Under the pieces are notes generated by a model. The model had not been told where the DNA came from and made no database searches. It was given only the letters and a program-made list of their open reading frames with translations. Positions 1 through 8,061 of a stretch of DNA of 10,206 bases are shown here, one piece after another. The first letter of the stretch is position 1; each line of letters begins with the position of its first letter. Source of the stretch: Longicatena sp. (GTDB lineage Bacteria; Bacillota_I; Bacilli_A; Erysipelotrichales; Erysipelotrichaceae); NCBI GenBank assembly GCA_020025055.1, contig JAHHST010000053.1, forward strand, positions 1 through 10,206, written 5' to 3'. Made by a program: the position numbers and the translations under genes.

Positions 1-13
1 AGAGAGTGACACT

Positions 14-250
14 ATGGATAAAAATAGTAAAGAATATCAAATACGTATCGTTATTGAACAAATTCGTCCCTATATTCAAAGAGATGGTGGAGATTTAGAA
101 TTTGTATCTTATGAAGATGGTATCGTCAAAGTTCGTTTACTTGGTGCTTGCGTTGGATGTATGTCCATTGGAAGCACATTAAAAGATGGTGTAGAAGCTA
201 TTTTAAAAGATGAAGTAGAAGGTATCAAAGAAGTTGTACTAGCTGATTAA
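14..250 (+). CDS. NifU C-terminal-domain (Nfu-type) Fe-S scaffold protein
   Basis: A 78-residue protein made of a single NifU C-terminal domain. It has the family hallmarks RDGGDLEF (residues 23-30) and a CxxC pair (C46, C49) in GACVGCMS, followed by STLKDGVE. In this family the two cysteines of a dimer bind a transient [4Fe-4S] cluster and hand it to apo-enzymes in the cytosol. The length matches stand-alone Nfu proteins; the N-terminal IscU-like and central ferredoxin domains of full NifU are absent. Usually a Pro follows the second Cys; here it is Met, a minor variation. Only 13 bases lie upstream, with a weak purine-rich ribosome site (AGAGAGTGA), so the promoter and any upstream partner are outside the window. 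It converges on the Mn catalase gene through a shared terminator. Confidence 0.93.
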   Translation: MDKNSKEYQIRIVIEQIRPYIQRDGGDLEFVSYEDGIVKVRLLGACVGCMSIGSTLKDGVEAILKDEVEGIKEVVLAD

Positions 251-264
251 ATATACAATCTAAC

Positions 265-301
265 AAAAAATGATTCCTATCACACATAGGAATCATTTTT
301 T
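265..301. terminator. Bidirectional intrinsic terminator between nfu and Mn catalase
   Basis: A perfect 16-bp inverted repeat (265-280 with 286-301, loop CACAC) has an A-run on the left and a T-run on the right. It can therefore end transcription of the Nfu gene on the plus strand and of the catalase gene (stop at 304-306) on the minus strand. Confidence 0.9.
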
Positions 302-303
302 TA

Positions 304-999
304 TTACTTCTTTTTTTTACAACATGATGAATGTTTATCTCTTTTTATTTCTACTGGTTGTGGATTAGGATCATCAAAATATCTTCTTGGTTTTGATAAA
401 TCAAAATATAAACGACTATCTTCACTCATACCAAAATTTCGATTACTTCCATCATCAGTAATTTTATTTAATGCTTCACATAACAATGCATTATGTGCTT
501 CTTCACGTTCTAATAAAAACATAATTGTTTCTTGTACATATGGATCTTTAATTTGTCGATGTAAATACTCATACACTACTTTTGCACGCTGCTCACTTGC
601 AATATCCGCAAGTAAATCAGCTGCTAAATCTCCAGTTACCGTTACATAATCTGCTGTCCAAGGATGTCCACTCGAATTAATTAATGCTGGGTTTAATCCA
701 AATGTTGTCATCGTTTCAATTTCTCCTGAGGTTACTTTAGTTGCGTCTACTTTGTCACCATTTAACAAATTGATTGTTTCCGCAACCATTTCCATATGAC
801 ACAATTCTTCTGTACCAATATCTAAAAATAAATCTTTAAATACTTTATCTTTCGCACGGAAACTTTGTGATATGTATTGCATTGCAGCTTTTACTTCTCC
901 ATTACATCCTCCTAGTTGTTCTTGCATTAATACTGCATACTGTGGATTTGGCTTTTCTACCTTTACTGGATGTAATAAATTCTTCTTATGTTCAAACAA
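304..999 (-). CDS. Manganese catalase family protein, CotJC-like
   Basis: A 231-residue four-helix-bundle protein of the Mn-catalase/CotJC family, which disproportionates H2O2 at a di-manganese site. All expected ligands are present with the spacing of the Lactobacillus plantarum enzyme: E35, E65 and H68 (EELCHME), E136 (ASEQRAKVVYE) and H169 (EREEAHN), plus outer-sphere E166. It is shorter than classical Mn catalases and matches CotJC, which in spore formers is an inner coat protein. No cotJA or cotJB is seen beside it, so a soluble peroxide-detoxifying role is equally likely. The tail ends in a Cys-Cys-Lys4 stretch. The start codon is TTG (999-997), 9 nt after AAAGGAG; the only nearby ATG (1006-1004) reads into a stop after four codons. 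The start lies in a hairpin described separately. Confidence 0.9.
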   Translation of the reverse strand: MFEHKKNLLHPVKVEKPNPQYAVLMQEQLGGCNGEVKAAMQYISQSFRAKDKVFKDLFLDIGTEELCHMEMVAETINLLNGDKVDATKVTSGEIETMTTFGLNPALINSSGHPWTADYVTVTGDLAADLLADIASEQRAKVVYEYLHRQIKDPYVQETIMFLLEREEAHNALLCEALNKITDDGSNRNFGMSEDSRLYFDLSKPRRYFDDPNPQPVEIKRDKHSSCCKKKK

Positions 1000-1047
1000 A
1001 AAACATCACTCCTTTTCATATATAGTATGGAAATAAGTGATGTTTTT
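999..1047 (-). promoter_or_regulatory. Hairpin overlapping SD and TTG start of the Mn catalase gene
   Basis: A perfect 12-bp inverted repeat pairs 999-1010 with 1036-1047 (AAAAACATCACT and its complement). The 25-nt loop can fold further (1013-1020 with 1026-1033, one G-U). On the transcript the structure lies 8 nt after the LUD stop codon. Its 3' arm ends in a U-run that leads into the TTG start. The AAAGGAG ribosome site is partly in an internal loop and partly in the stem. It could act as a weak terminator or attenuator after the LUD gene, or as a structure limiting translation initiation. No convincing separate promoter for the catalase gene is seen between it and the LUD gene. Confidence 0.6.
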
Positions 1048-1054
1048 ATTCTAT

Positions 1055-1693
1055 TTAATATCCATATTCTTCAGCAATCAAAATCACACGAATACGATCT
1101 TCTCGATCATAATTAATTTTTACATAACTTGAACAAATTCGGTCTTTGCTGTGACAATCGATACAATTGCCTAATTTACGACATGGTGTTTGTTTATGTA
1201 AACGAGTACTATTCATTGGTGCTGCAATCATGCGAATACGCTCTTTCGCTGCTTCCTCATTATCAACAACTTTATTATATCCTGCAACCACAAGTACTTG
1301 TTTTGGTCCAAAAATCATTGCACTCACACGATTTCCGTGTCCATCCACATTAATTAATGAACCATCTAAGGTAATTGCATTCGAACTACAAATAAACGTA
1401 TCTGAATAAAATGCTTTTCTTGCTTCTTCATCACTTTCTTCTCTAGATAATGATGCAGTGTTATGTGTTTGATATGTAATATCTCTTTTTTGTAAAAAAT
1501 CAATGATTCCAGTTTCTGCCAATGTTCTACTTCCCCCATCACAAACTAGCGTATGATCTTCAATGAAGGAACATACAAGTTGTTGTGCTTCTTTTTGATC
1601 ACCTACAATATATGCTTTCATACCATTCGCTTCAAGTGCTTTTTTACATTTTTCTAAATGAATCTTTATAATTTCTTTTTTATTCGCATCCAT
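1055..1693 (-). CDS. LUD-domain protein (LutC/YkgG-like) with C-terminal Cys cluster
   Basis: About 212 residues of LUD (DUF162) family. The fold is supported by CDGGSRTL near residue 51 and by the conserved block TLDGSLINVDGHGNR to FGPKQVLVVAGYNK (about 108-141). LUD domains occur in LutB/LutC of lactate oxidation, but this gene stands alone with no lutA or lutB beside it, so its substrate is unknown. After the domain comes CX5CX2CX6C (C171, C177, C180, C187, numbered from the ATG), a plausible Zn or Fe-S site. The frame is open to a TTG at 1699, but the ATG at 1693 is preferred because AAGGTG lies 7 nt before it, against 1 nt for TTG. The start overlaps the end of the carbonic anhydrase gene by 14 nt, so translation is probably coupled. 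Confidence 0.85.
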   Translation of the reverse strand: MDANKKEIIKIHLEKCKKALEANGMKAYIVGDQKEAQQLVCSFIEDHTLVCDGGSRTLAETGIIDFLQKRDITYQTHNTASLSREESDEEARKAFYSDTFICSSNAITLDGSLINVDGHGNRVSAMIFGPKQVLVVAGYNKVVDNEEAAKERIRMIAAPMNSTRLHKQTPCRKLGNCIDCHSKDRICSSYVKINYDREDRIRVILIAEEYGY

Positions 1694-2201
1694 TTTCAAT
1701 CACCTTATATTCCTTCCCTAATGTAGCATAATGTTCTGCATTTTGAATAATTGATAGAATTTGTTGCTGACTTATTTGCTTTATAACTTTACAAGGACAA
1801 CCAACCACTACGCTTCCTTCTGGAATCTTCATATTCTCAGTTACTAAAGCATTTGCCCCAATAATACAATGCTTTCCAATGACTGCACCATTTAAAATAG
1901 TAGCTCCCATACCAACTAAAACTTCATCTTCTATGTGACATCCATGTAAAATCGCATTATGTCCAACGCTTACTCTTTTTCCAATATATAATTGATGTTT
2001 AGGATCTGTGTGGAGTGTACAATTATCTTGAACATTACTATATTCACCAATTTCAATACAATCTTGATCTCCACGAATCACAGCACTAAACCAAACACTC
2101 GCATTTTTATGTATACTAACATTTCCAATAATAGATGCATTCGAACTAATATAACAAGATGAATCAATTTTTGGTATATGCTCCTTATATTGTAATAGCA
2201 T
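1680..2201 (-). CDS. Gamma-class carbonic anhydrase family protein (left-handed beta-helix)
   Basis: A 173-residue hexapeptide-repeat protein (repeats of the type IGNVSI, IGEYSN, IGKRVS, VGMGAT, IGKHCI), forming a trimeric left-handed beta-helix. The three metal-ligand histidines of gamma-carbonic anhydrases are present: H64 (CTLHTD), H81 and H86 (VGHNAILHGC), with the partner residues R43, D45, Q58 and D59. A metal-dependent CO2 hydratase function is possible, but many of these YrdA/PaaY-like homologues have no proven activity. The reading frame is open back to 2261, but the ATG at 2201 is chosen because GAGGTGAT precedes it and the protein then starts like its family. It is the first gene of a unit with the overlapping LUD gene. 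Confidence 0.9.
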   Translation of the reverse strand: MLLQYKEHIPKIDSSCYISSNASIIGNVSIHKNASVWFSAVIRGDQDCIEIGEYSNVQDNCTLHTDPKHQLYIGKRVSVGHNAILHGCHIEDEVLVGMGATILNGAVIGKHCIIGANALVTENMKIPEGSVVVGCPCKVIKQISQQQILSIIQNAEHYATLGKEYKVIENGCE

Positions 2202-2220
2202 CCAATCACCTCTTTTTTTC

Positions 2221-2229
2221 ATTATAACA
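2221..2229 (-). promoter_or_regulatory. Extended -10 promoter candidate for the carbonic anhydrase-LUD unit
   Basis: The minus strand reads TGTTATAAT, an extended -10 element (TGnTATAAT), directly after the terminator of the preceding small gene and about 20 nt before the carbonic anhydrase ATG. The hexamer at -35 distance (GATGTT) is poor, so the call rests on the extended -10 only. Confidence 0.5.
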
Positions 2230-2230
2230 C

Positions 2231-2255
2231 AAAAAAAGTGACAAACATCACTTTT
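2231..2255 (-). terminator. Terminator after the FeoB-associated protein gene
   Basis: On the minus strand AAAAGTGA (2255-2248) pairs with TCACTTTT (2241-2234) across a six-base loop, followed by more T to 2231. The stem includes the gene's TGA stop codon. It would isolate the small membrane protein gene from the carbonic anhydrase gene downstream. Confidence 0.7.
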
Positions 2256-2430
2256 CCTCATCTATACGGTCTTTCTTATAATCATCATACAAATTAGAAA
2301 ATGCAGTACAAGAACTACAATTTTGTGAACATGATCCACATCCGTTTTTCTTTTTACTTTTTGTCGCACGAAAAGCGAGAATAAGTAATCCAATGATAAT
2401 TCCACTTACAATAACATCCGCAAGATTCAT
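2248..2430 (-). CDS. FeoB-associated Cys-rich membrane protein
   Basis: A 60-residue protein with a single N-terminal transmembrane helix (about residues 4-20, ADVIVSGIIIGLLILAF), then a basic stretch (RATKSKKK) and a cysteine cluster GCGSCSQNCSSC (about 30-41), then an acidic tail. This arrangement matches the FeoB-associated Cys-rich membrane protein family, thought to help the FeoB ferrous iron transporter, perhaps by binding iron through its cysteines. No feoA or feoB is in this window, so here it is an orphan copy with its own promoter and terminator. The ribosome site (AGGA, 9 nt before the ATG) is moderate. Confidence 0.85.
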   Translation of the reverse strand: MNLADVIVSGIIIGLLILAFRATKSKKKNGCGSCSQNCSSCTAFSNLYDDYKKDRIDEEK

Positions 2431-2445
2431 ATTATCACATCCTAT

Positions 2446-2457
2446 CTATAGCTATAG
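2446..2457. promoter_or_regulatory. CTATAGCTATAG palindrome at the transcription start, possible operator
   Basis: This is a perfect 12-bp palindrome, itself two copies of the palindrome CTATAG, placed between the -10 and the ribosome site of the FeoB-associated gene. The position suits a repressor site, but AT-rich palindromes of this length also arise by chance. Confidence 0.3.
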
Positions 2458-2484
2458 TATATGCATTTTTCATTAAATTGTCAC
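2456..2484 (-). promoter_or_regulatory. Sigma-A promoter of the FeoB-associated protein gene
   Basis: The minus strand carries GTGACA (2484-2479), exactly 17 nt, then TATACT (2461-2456). This is a near-consensus vegetative promoter about 25 nt before the ATG at 2430. The -10 overlaps a 12-bp palindrome, CTATAGCTATAG (2446-2457). Confidence 0.7.
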
Positions 2485-2538
2485 TAGATAAGTCTTGTTA
2501 TCCTAAAAAATTTTCTTTTTTATACCATTCATTTCATA

Positions 2539-2562
2539 AAAAAAGAGAGAATACTCTTTTTT
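2539..2562 (-). terminator. Terminator after the J-domain protein gene
   Basis: On the minus strand AAAAAAGAG (2562-2554) pairs with CTCTTTTTT (2547-2539) around a six-base loop, ending in a T-run. The stem begins within the stop codon of the J-domain gene. Confidence 0.8.
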
Positions 2563-3184
2563 AACAACAACATAATGGATAAAACATAATTCCACTACCA
2601 CCGCAACATGTATTACATAACATTAAATAACAACATAAATTTCCAATGCCTCCAAATGGAGTTTGCATTGTTCGATATGCATTTTTACCTCTTTGTAATT
2701 GGGCATATAATTGACGATATTGTTGATTGCTAGGATCCATCTGACAAGCTTTTTCAGCTGCATCCATAGCAGCAATTTGATTTCCTAATCCATAATTTGC
2801 AATCGCAAATAAATAATACCAACTTGCATCTCGATCTTGAATATTCACTAAAACATTATATGCTGCTTGATATTGTCCAGCATTTAAATAATTTACAGCT
2901 GCTTGAAAATCATTTGTGGCATTTCCATAAGACTGACTATAACTTTGTTGATATCCTCCACCGTAAGAATATCCACTATTTCCCCAAAAATCTTGAGGAC
3001 CCCCGTTCTTCTTATAATTCATTACTTGTTGATATGCATTTTGAATTTCTTTAAACTTTTCTTCTGCACCTGGTTCTTTATTCACATCGGGATGATATTT
3101 TTTAGCCAATTTTCGATATGCTCTTTTTATTTCATCTTCACTTGCATCTCTTGAGATGCCTAATACTCTATATGGATCTTCCAT
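2561..3184 (-). CDS. J-domain protein with TPR-like middle and cysteine-string-like tail
   Basis: About 207 residues. An N-terminal J domain (residues about 3-60, in the frame starting at 3187) carries the HPD triad at 32-34, so it should stimulate the ATPase of DnaK. A Gly/Tyr/Gln/Ser linker follows (about 62-90), then an alpha-helical, TPR-like stretch (about 92-165, AAVNYLNAGQY, ASWYYLFAIANYGLGN, ACQMDPSN). The hydrophobic tail (181-208) has eight cysteines and ends in Cys-Cys-Cys. The zinc and C-terminal domains of DnaJ are absent, so it is a specialised co-chaperone. The frame opens with two ATGs; AGGAG lies 3 nt before the first (3187) and 6 nt before the second (3184), which is preferred. 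The start overlaps the end of the DUF5685 gene, indicating a coupled pair. Confidence 0.85.
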   Translation of the reverse strand: MEDPYRVLGISRDASEDEIKRAYRKLAKKYHPDVNKEPGAEEKFKEIQNAYQQVMNYKKNGGPQDFWGNSGYSYGGGYQQSYSQSYGNATNDFQAAVNYLNAGQYQAAYNVLVNIQDRDASWYYLFAIANYGLGNQIAAMDAAEKACQMDPSNQQYRQLYAQLQRGKNAYRTMQTPFGGIGNLCCYLMLCNTCCGGSGIMFYPLCCC

Positions 3185-4013
3185 CATCTTCTCCTAATCT
3201 TTTCTTTCGTGTTTGTACAAATTTTGCCCAAACTCCTGAATATAATACATTTCTTAATATATCTTCATATTCAATGATCGGTAATATTTCAAAAGCTTCA
3301 CATGATGTCGCAATCATCAATTCTAAAATATTATACATCCTCTCATCAAAATTTTCTTTTTTCTCTTCTTCTATTAAAGGATTAAAACATCCTTTTTTCT
3401 TATCCGCTTCTAAATCATCATAAGCATCTAATAAATAAATATATCGACCTAAATAATCTCCCATTTTATGTAATTCATCTTTCCATTCATCATCTTTCAT
3501 ACATAAAATTTCAGCCATAAAAGCTCCTGTTAAAGAAGATAGTGCATCTAAATCATATACCTTTTGTTTTTCTAAATCGCCTATATCCTTCAATGCTTTT
3601 TCAATAATTGCTAATTTTTTAGGATACTTATTTTTAATCTTTCTATATTTTCTTTTTAATATACCTTGATATATATGAGATGTATAGGAATGTTCATCTA
3701 CCCAATTATCTTTACATTTTAAATATGTTAAAACAATGGTCATTTCTGCTGCATATGCTATATATTCATTATCATACATAACATGCTTTTGCATTGGATG
3801 AATCATACAGCGTTTTAATTTTTTACTAGAATCTGGTTCATATAATGCAGTCAATAAAATTGCAAGAAATGTCATATCAAAATTTAAAGACAAACGAGAC
3901 CACTCTCCAAATTCTTTCTTTAAACGCTGACACAATCCGCAATAAAACCCACGATAAATTTCATAATCTTTAATTTTTAATTCTGGTTGATTCACAACCA
4001 CATATCCAAACAT
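3168..4013 (-). CDS. DUF5685 family protein, isoprenoid-synthase-like helical protein
   Basis: About 281 residues, recognised as DUF5685 from the start MFGYVVVNQPELKIKDYE, the YCGLC motif and RLSLNFDMTFLAILL. Function is unknown. Two acidic motifs stand out: DNWVD (106-110 in the frame from 4025) and DDLEAD in YLLDAYDDLEADKKKG (about 197-212). Their spacing and setting in helices recall the two DxxxD motifs of squalene/phytoene synthases that bind Mg-diphosphate; this relation is an inference. A CxxC (C29, C32) lies near the start. The first ATG (4025) lacks a ribosome site, while GAGGG precedes the ATG at 4013, giving the family-typical MFGYV start. No signal peptide or clear membrane helix is seen. 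It is followed by, and overlaps, the J-domain protein gene. Confidence 0.8.
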   Translation of the reverse strand: MFGYVVVNQPELKIKDYEIYRGFYCGLCQRLKKEFGEWSRLSLNFDMTFLAILLTALYEPDSSKKLKRCMIHPMQKHVMYDNEYIAYAAEMTIVLTYLKCKDNWVDEHSYTSHIYQGILKRKYRKIKNKYPKKLAIIEKALKDIGDLEKQKVYDLDALSSLTGAFMAEILCMKDDEWKDELHKMGDYLGRYIYLLDAYDDLEADKKKGCFNPLIEEEKKENFDERMYNILELMIATSCEAFEILPIIEYEDILRNVLYSGVWAKFVQTRKKRLGEDDGRSI

Positions 4014-4042
4014 AACATCCCTCATTTACGCTCATGTAACAT

Positions 4043-4071
4043 AGTGTATACTTTTCTAAATAAAAATTCAA
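4043..4071 (-). promoter_or_regulatory. Promoter candidate for the DUF5685-J protein unit
   Basis: The minus strand reads TTGAAT (4071-4066), 17 nt, TACACT (4048-4043); a TATACA two bases upstream offers an alternative -10 with a short 15-nt spacer. It lies about 30 nt before the start at 4013. The match is fair only. Confidence 0.45.
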
Positions 4072-4191
4072 GAATGTACTAGAAAATAACATGATTCTAC
4101 ATATTTTATAGAATACTCACCTTTATAATTACGATTCATTTACATATTAAATTAAATAGTTTTTATCTTCTTTTTCATCTTTTTTTAATAT

Positions 4192-4274
4192 AAAAGCACC
4201 TATATAATTGTTTAAGATATGATTCCTTACCAATTAGAATACACATCTTAATCCATATTATGAGGTGCTATTTT
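4192..4274 (-). repeat. Long imperfect inverted repeat downstream of the glycosyltransferase
   Basis: Nested complementary segments form a long stem: 4195-4201 with 4263-4269 (AGCACCT/AGGTGCT), 4204-4208 with 4257-4261, 4212-4218 with 4245-4251 (TTAAGAT/ATCTTAA) and 4222-4225 with 4237-4240. A-rich and T-rich flanks stand on each side. It begins about 17 nt after the glycosyltransferase stop and may serve as its terminator. It may instead be a small folded RNA or a miniature inverted-repeat element. The rest of the gap 4014-4290 is AT-rich, with the DUF5685 promoter and no gene. Confidence 0.5.
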
Positions 4275-4290
4275 AACATATGAAATAATT

Positions 4291-5358
4291 CTATATATCT
4301 TTTCTTTTTTTGGATAAATCGCCGTTTTTTAATTCACGATATACTTTTGTATAAAAATCTCTCCAAATTTGTAATACATTTTCTTTAGAGTAATACTCAC
4401 TTATAAATTTAGAATCTTTTGAACATTGATCATAAAACTCTTTATCTTGACTTAATCTTTGAATTAACTCAGCAAACTTTTGATTTGTATCGCCACATTG
4501 ATACTTTTTAAATAAAATGTCCTCATATAAATCTAAATTTCTTAATACTAATGGTTTATGTAAATTCACTGATTCTAAAATTGCCATTGGAAATAATTCA
4601 TTATAGGATGGCATAAATAATACATCACTCATATTATACATATCATTCATTTCTACACGAGGAACAATACCTAAAAATTTTACATTCTTTGGTGGATTAT
4701 CAACCATTTTTTTCAATTCATCATAACCATCTGTGATTTTTCCAAATGAAAATCCTCCACACCATACAAATTGAATTTGAGGCAATTGTTTCGCAACCTC
4801 AATAAAATCTAACACGCCTTTTCTTGTTTGAACTTGTCCAACTCCAATAACGACAAAAGCATCTTCATCAATGCCATATTTTTTTCTAATTTCTTTACAT
4901 TGAAGTTCTTCTTTTCGATAAAAATCTTTTTTAGAAACATAATTAGGTATATACACCATTTTTTCTTTCGGTATTCCATATTTTTCTAAATCTTTCATAA
5001 AAATCGGATTAACAACAATCAAATAATCCGCCGTTTTATAAAAATCAATTACATATTTTTTGAAGATATTAAAAATCATAGTAGGTAATTCTATACTTCC
5101 ATTTAATGTATCTGGTAAAAAATGTACATAGCATACATTTGCATTTTTATTTTTCTTCATACGAAGATAGTTTTGCGGATCTATAGTGTGTGCATGTATA
5201 ATATCAGCTTTTTTCTTACTATTAACATGTACTTCAAAAATATCACTGGCCCCTTCTTTTACAAGTTTCACTTGTTCTAAATAAGCACTTCCGACTCCTT
5301 GTCCTTCAACTTTATCAGCACTTGAAAGCATGTTAATACAAATTTTCTTTTCCACCAT
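4291..5358 (-). CDS. GT4-family glycosyltransferase, probably glycolipid (CpoA/LafB-like)
   Basis: A 355-residue GT-B fold retaining glycosyltransferase. The N-terminal acceptor half starts INMLSSADKVEGQGVGSAYLE (residues 8-28). The donor half has GVGQVQTRKG (172-181), whose R/K contact the sugar-nucleotide diphosphate, and the EX7E motif with E254 and E262 in SYNELFPMAILES. The opening and the blocks YVHFLPDTLNGS and WCGGFSFGKITDGY resemble, from memory, the CpoA/LafB type of streptococci and Listeria. Those enzymes add a second sugar (galactose) to glucosyl-diacylglycerol, making membrane glycolipids and lipoteichoic acid anchors. No signal peptide is seen; action at the inner membrane face is expected. 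The usual partner, a glucosyl-diacylglycerol synthase, is not adjacent. An AGGAGG site 5-6 nt before the ATG fixes the start. It is a single-gene unit. Confidence 0.85.
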   Translation of the reverse strand: MVEKKICINMLSSADKVEGQGVGSAYLEQVKLVKEGASDIFEVHVNSKKKADIIHAHTIDPQNYLRMKKNKNANVCYVHFLPDTLNGSIELPTMIFNIFKKYVIDFYKTADYLIVVNPIFMKDLEKYGIPKEKMVYIPNYVSKKDFYRKEELQCKEIRKKYGIDEDAFVVIGVGQVQTRKGVLDFIEVAKQLPQIQFVWCGGFSFGKITDGYDELKKMVDNPPKNVKFLGIVPRVEMNDMYNMSDVLFMPSYNELFPMAILESVNLHKPLVLRNLDLYEDILFKKYQCGDTNQKFAELIQRLSQDKEFYDQCSKDSKFISEYYSKENVLQIWRDFYTKVYRELKNGDLSKKRKDI

Positions 5359-5396
5359 ATTCTCCTCCTATTGTATTACCAAAATTAATATACAAT

Positions 5397-5425
5397 AGTA
5401 TACCACATATCAAGTTCATCAACAA
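5397..5425 (-). promoter_or_regulatory. Extended -10 promoter of the glycosyltransferase gene
   Basis: The minus strand reads TTGTTG (5425-5420), 17 nt, TATACT (5402-5397), with TGG directly before the -10 forming an extended element. It lies about 38 nt upstream of the ATG. Confidence 0.6.
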
Positions 5426-5449
5426 GTTAACAAACAATTTCATAATAGC

Positions 5450-5480
5450 AAAAAGACCTATGTGTTTACATAGATCTTCT
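5450..5480 (-). terminator. Terminator after clpB
   Basis: On the minus strand AAGATCTATG (5478-5469) pairs with CATAGGTCTT (5462-5453) with one U-G pair and a six-base loop, followed by a T-run. It starts about 14 nt after the clpB stop codon. Confidence 0.85.
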
Positions 5481-5491
5481 AAACTTTTGTT

Positions 5492-8041
5492 TTAAGAGCA
5501 AATTGTTGCTACATATTCACCATCAACGACATCTACATGAATTGTATCGTCTTTGCTAGCATTTCCTTCAATCATCTTTTTCGCAATCAAAGTTTCGATA
5601 TTTCTTTGAATATAACGTTTCATAGGTCTAGCTCCATATACTGGATCTACTCCTTGTACAGCAATATTTCGATATACTGCATCGCTAACTGTCAATTTAA
5701 TATCTTTCTTCTGTAAACGAATGACTAACTCATTCATAAATTTATGCGCAATTTTATCTAACATATCATCATTTAATGCGTTAAATACAATAATTTCATC
5801 GATACGATTAATAAACTCTGGTTTAAAGTATTTCTTTACTTCATCCAAATATTTACTTTCTTTGTCTTCATCAAACGCATATTGACTACCTAAATTACTT
5901 GTCATAATTAATAATGTATTTTTAAAATCAACAGTCACACCTTTTGAATCCGTAATACGTCCATCATCTAAAATCTGTAACAATACATTAAATACATCTG
6001 GATGGGCTTTTTCAACTTCATCAAACAAAACAATAGAATAAGGATTTCTTCGTACTGCTTCTGTCAATTGACCACCTTCATCGTATCCAACATATCCTGG
6101 AGGAGCACCAATTAAACGAGCCACACTATGTTTCTCCATATACTCACTCATATCAATACGAACAATATGAGATTCACTATCAAACAATTGTTCTGCTAAT
6201 GCTTTTGCAACTTCTGTTTTACCAACCCCTGTTGGTCCTAAGAATAAGAAGCTTCCAATTGGTCGATTCTCATCTTGAATTTGTGCTTTACTTCTTAAAA
6301 TAGCATCTGTTACAAGCTCTAATGCTTGGTCTTGTCCAATCACACGTTTTTGTAAAGATTCTTTTAAGTGTAATAATTTTTGACGTTCTCCTTCTACTAA
6401 ACGAGAAACTTCAACGCCTGTCCAACGAGATACAATTTTCGCAATCATTTCTTCATTTACAGTCTCTTGAATTAAGGCATCATCATTCTTTTCTTTCTCT
6501 GCTTGTTCCTTAATCATTTGTTCTAAATGTGGAATAGTTCCATATTGTAATTTTGCTGCGTCTTCATAACGTGCTTCGCTTTGTGCTTGTTCTAAGTCTA
6601 ATCTTGCACGCTCTAATTTTACTTTTGCATCTTTGCTTTCTTCAAGTTCCGCTTTTTCATCTTCCCATTTTGTATACAATACATCTTTTTTAGCACGCAA
6701 TTCTTCTAATTCTTTTCGAATATCATCTAAACGCTGTAATGTTTTCTTGTCGTCTTCTTTTTTCAAGGCTGTTTCTTCAATTTGCAACTGCATAATCTTA
6801 CGTTGCAATTCATCTAATTCTTGTGGCATAGATTCCATTTCTACACGTAATGTTGCACATGCTTCATCAACTAAGTCAATTGCTTTATCTGGCAAGAATC
6901 GATCACTAATATAACGATTTGACATAACGGCAGCAGCAATGATTGCTTCATCAAGAATTTTAACACCATGATAAGATTCAAAACGATCTTTTAATCCACG
7001 AAGAATACTAATCGTATCTTCAACACTTGGTTCTTGTACAGTAACTCTTTGGAATCGTCTTTCTAATGCTGCATCTTTTTCAATATATTGACGGTATTCA
7101 TTAAATGTTGTAGCACCAATACAACGAAGTTCACCACGAGCAAGCATTGGTTTTAACATATTTCCTGCATCCATGCTACCCTCTGTTTTACCAGCACCAA
7201 CTAAATTATGAAGTTCATCAATAAATAAGATGATATTTCCATTTGCATTTTTAACTTCTTCCAAAATTGCTTTTAGACGTTCTTCAAATTCTCCACGATA
7301 TTTTGCACCAGCAATCAAAGAACCCATATCTAATTCGATTAATTTTTTATCTTTTAAAGAACTAGGCACATCACCTTTCATAATACGCCATGCGATACCT
7401 TCTACAACTGCCGTTTTACCAACACCTGGTTCACCAATTAATACTGGATTATTTTTTGTTTTACGAGATAAAATTTGAATCACTCTTCGAATTTCATCAT
7501 CACGTCCAATAATTGGATCAATTTTTCCATTTTTAACATCTTCAACTAAGTCACGTCCATATTTACTTAAAGCTTCTAAATTACTTTCTGCGTTTGGTGT
7601 ATCCATTTTCTTTCCACCACGTCTTTGTAATTCCTCATCTTTACAAGTATTTTCCTTCAAATTAAATTCTTTTACCAATTTCTTTGATATATACGATTTA
7701 TTAAACATTAATGCAATCCATACACTTGCTACACTTAAATAGCTTTCATTAATGGAAGCACTCCATTTTTCTGCTTGATCAAATGATTTTACTACTTCAT
7801 TTGATAATTGTGGATTGACATTAGAACTACGAGCTACATGACTCATTTCATCATCAATCATTTGTAAAGCTCGTTGTTTATCGATATTTAAACGCTTGAA
7901 TAAACCATCTAGGACATCATTTTCAAAAATTGACTTTAACATTTGGATAGTATCAATAGATGTATGTTGATAATTTTTACAGATCTCAATTGCATGCATA
8001 ATCACTTCTTGCAATTTTTCGCTCATTTTTTCAAAGTTCAT
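5492..8041 (-). CDS. clpB: ATP-dependent disaggregase ClpB
   Basis: An 849-residue Hsp100 chaperone that, with DnaK, pulls polypeptides out of aggregates through a hexameric pore. Numbered from the 8041 ATG: N-domain about 1-145; first AAA+ module with Walker A GEPGVGKT (203-210), KYRG pore loop (about 247-250), Walker B LFIDELH (D275, E276) and Arg fingers ERRF (about 327-330); long M-domain coiled coil (about 400-520); second module with Walker A GPTGVGKT (602-609), GYVGYDEGG pore loop, Walker B LFDE (D674, E675) and TSNLGS. The full M-domain and the lack of a ClpP-binding tripeptide loop separate it from ClpC/ClpA. The frame opens at 8068, but AAAGGAG 9 nt before the ATG at 8041 decides the start. 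Two CIRCE sites at its promoter indicate HrcA control. Confidence 0.97.
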   Translation of the reverse strand: MNFEKMSEKLQEVIMHAIEICKNYQHTSIDTIQMLKSIFENDVLDGLFKRLNIDKQRALQMIDDEMSHVARSSNVNPQLSNEVVKSFDQAEKWSASINESYLSVASVWIALMFNKSYISKKLVKEFNLKENTCKDEELQRRGGKKMDTPNAESNLEALSKYGRDLVEDVKNGKIDPIIGRDDEIRRVIQILSRKTKNNPVLIGEPGVGKTAVVEGIAWRIMKGDVPSSLKDKKLIELDMGSLIAGAKYRGEFEERLKAILEEVKNANGNIILFIDELHNLVGAGKTEGSMDAGNMLKPMLARGELRCIGATTFNEYRQYIEKDAALERRFQRVTVQEPSVEDTISILRGLKDRFESYHGVKILDEAIIAAAVMSNRYISDRFLPDKAIDLVDEACATLRVEMESMPQELDELQRKIMQLQIEETALKKEDDKKTLQRLDDIRKELEELRAKKDVLYTKWEDEKAELEESKDAKVKLERARLDLEQAQSEARYEDAAKLQYGTIPHLEQMIKEQAEKEKNDDALIQETVNEEMIAKIVSRWTGVEVSRLVEGERQKLLHLKESLQKRVIGQDQALELVTDAILRSKAQIQDENRPIGSFLFLGPTGVGKTEVAKALAEQLFDSESHIVRIDMSEYMEKHSVARLIGAPPGYVGYDEGGQLTEAVRRNPYSIVLFDEVEKAHPDVFNVLLQILDDGRITDSKGVTVDFKNTLLIMTSNLGSQYAFDEDKESKYLDEVKKYFKPEFINRIDEIIVFNALNDDMLDKIAHKFMNELVIRLQKKDIKLTVSDAVYRNIAVQGVDPVYGARPMKRYIQRNIETLIAKKMIEGNASKDDTIHVDVVDGEYVATICS

Positions 8042-8061
8042 AATCTCACGCTCCTTTACTT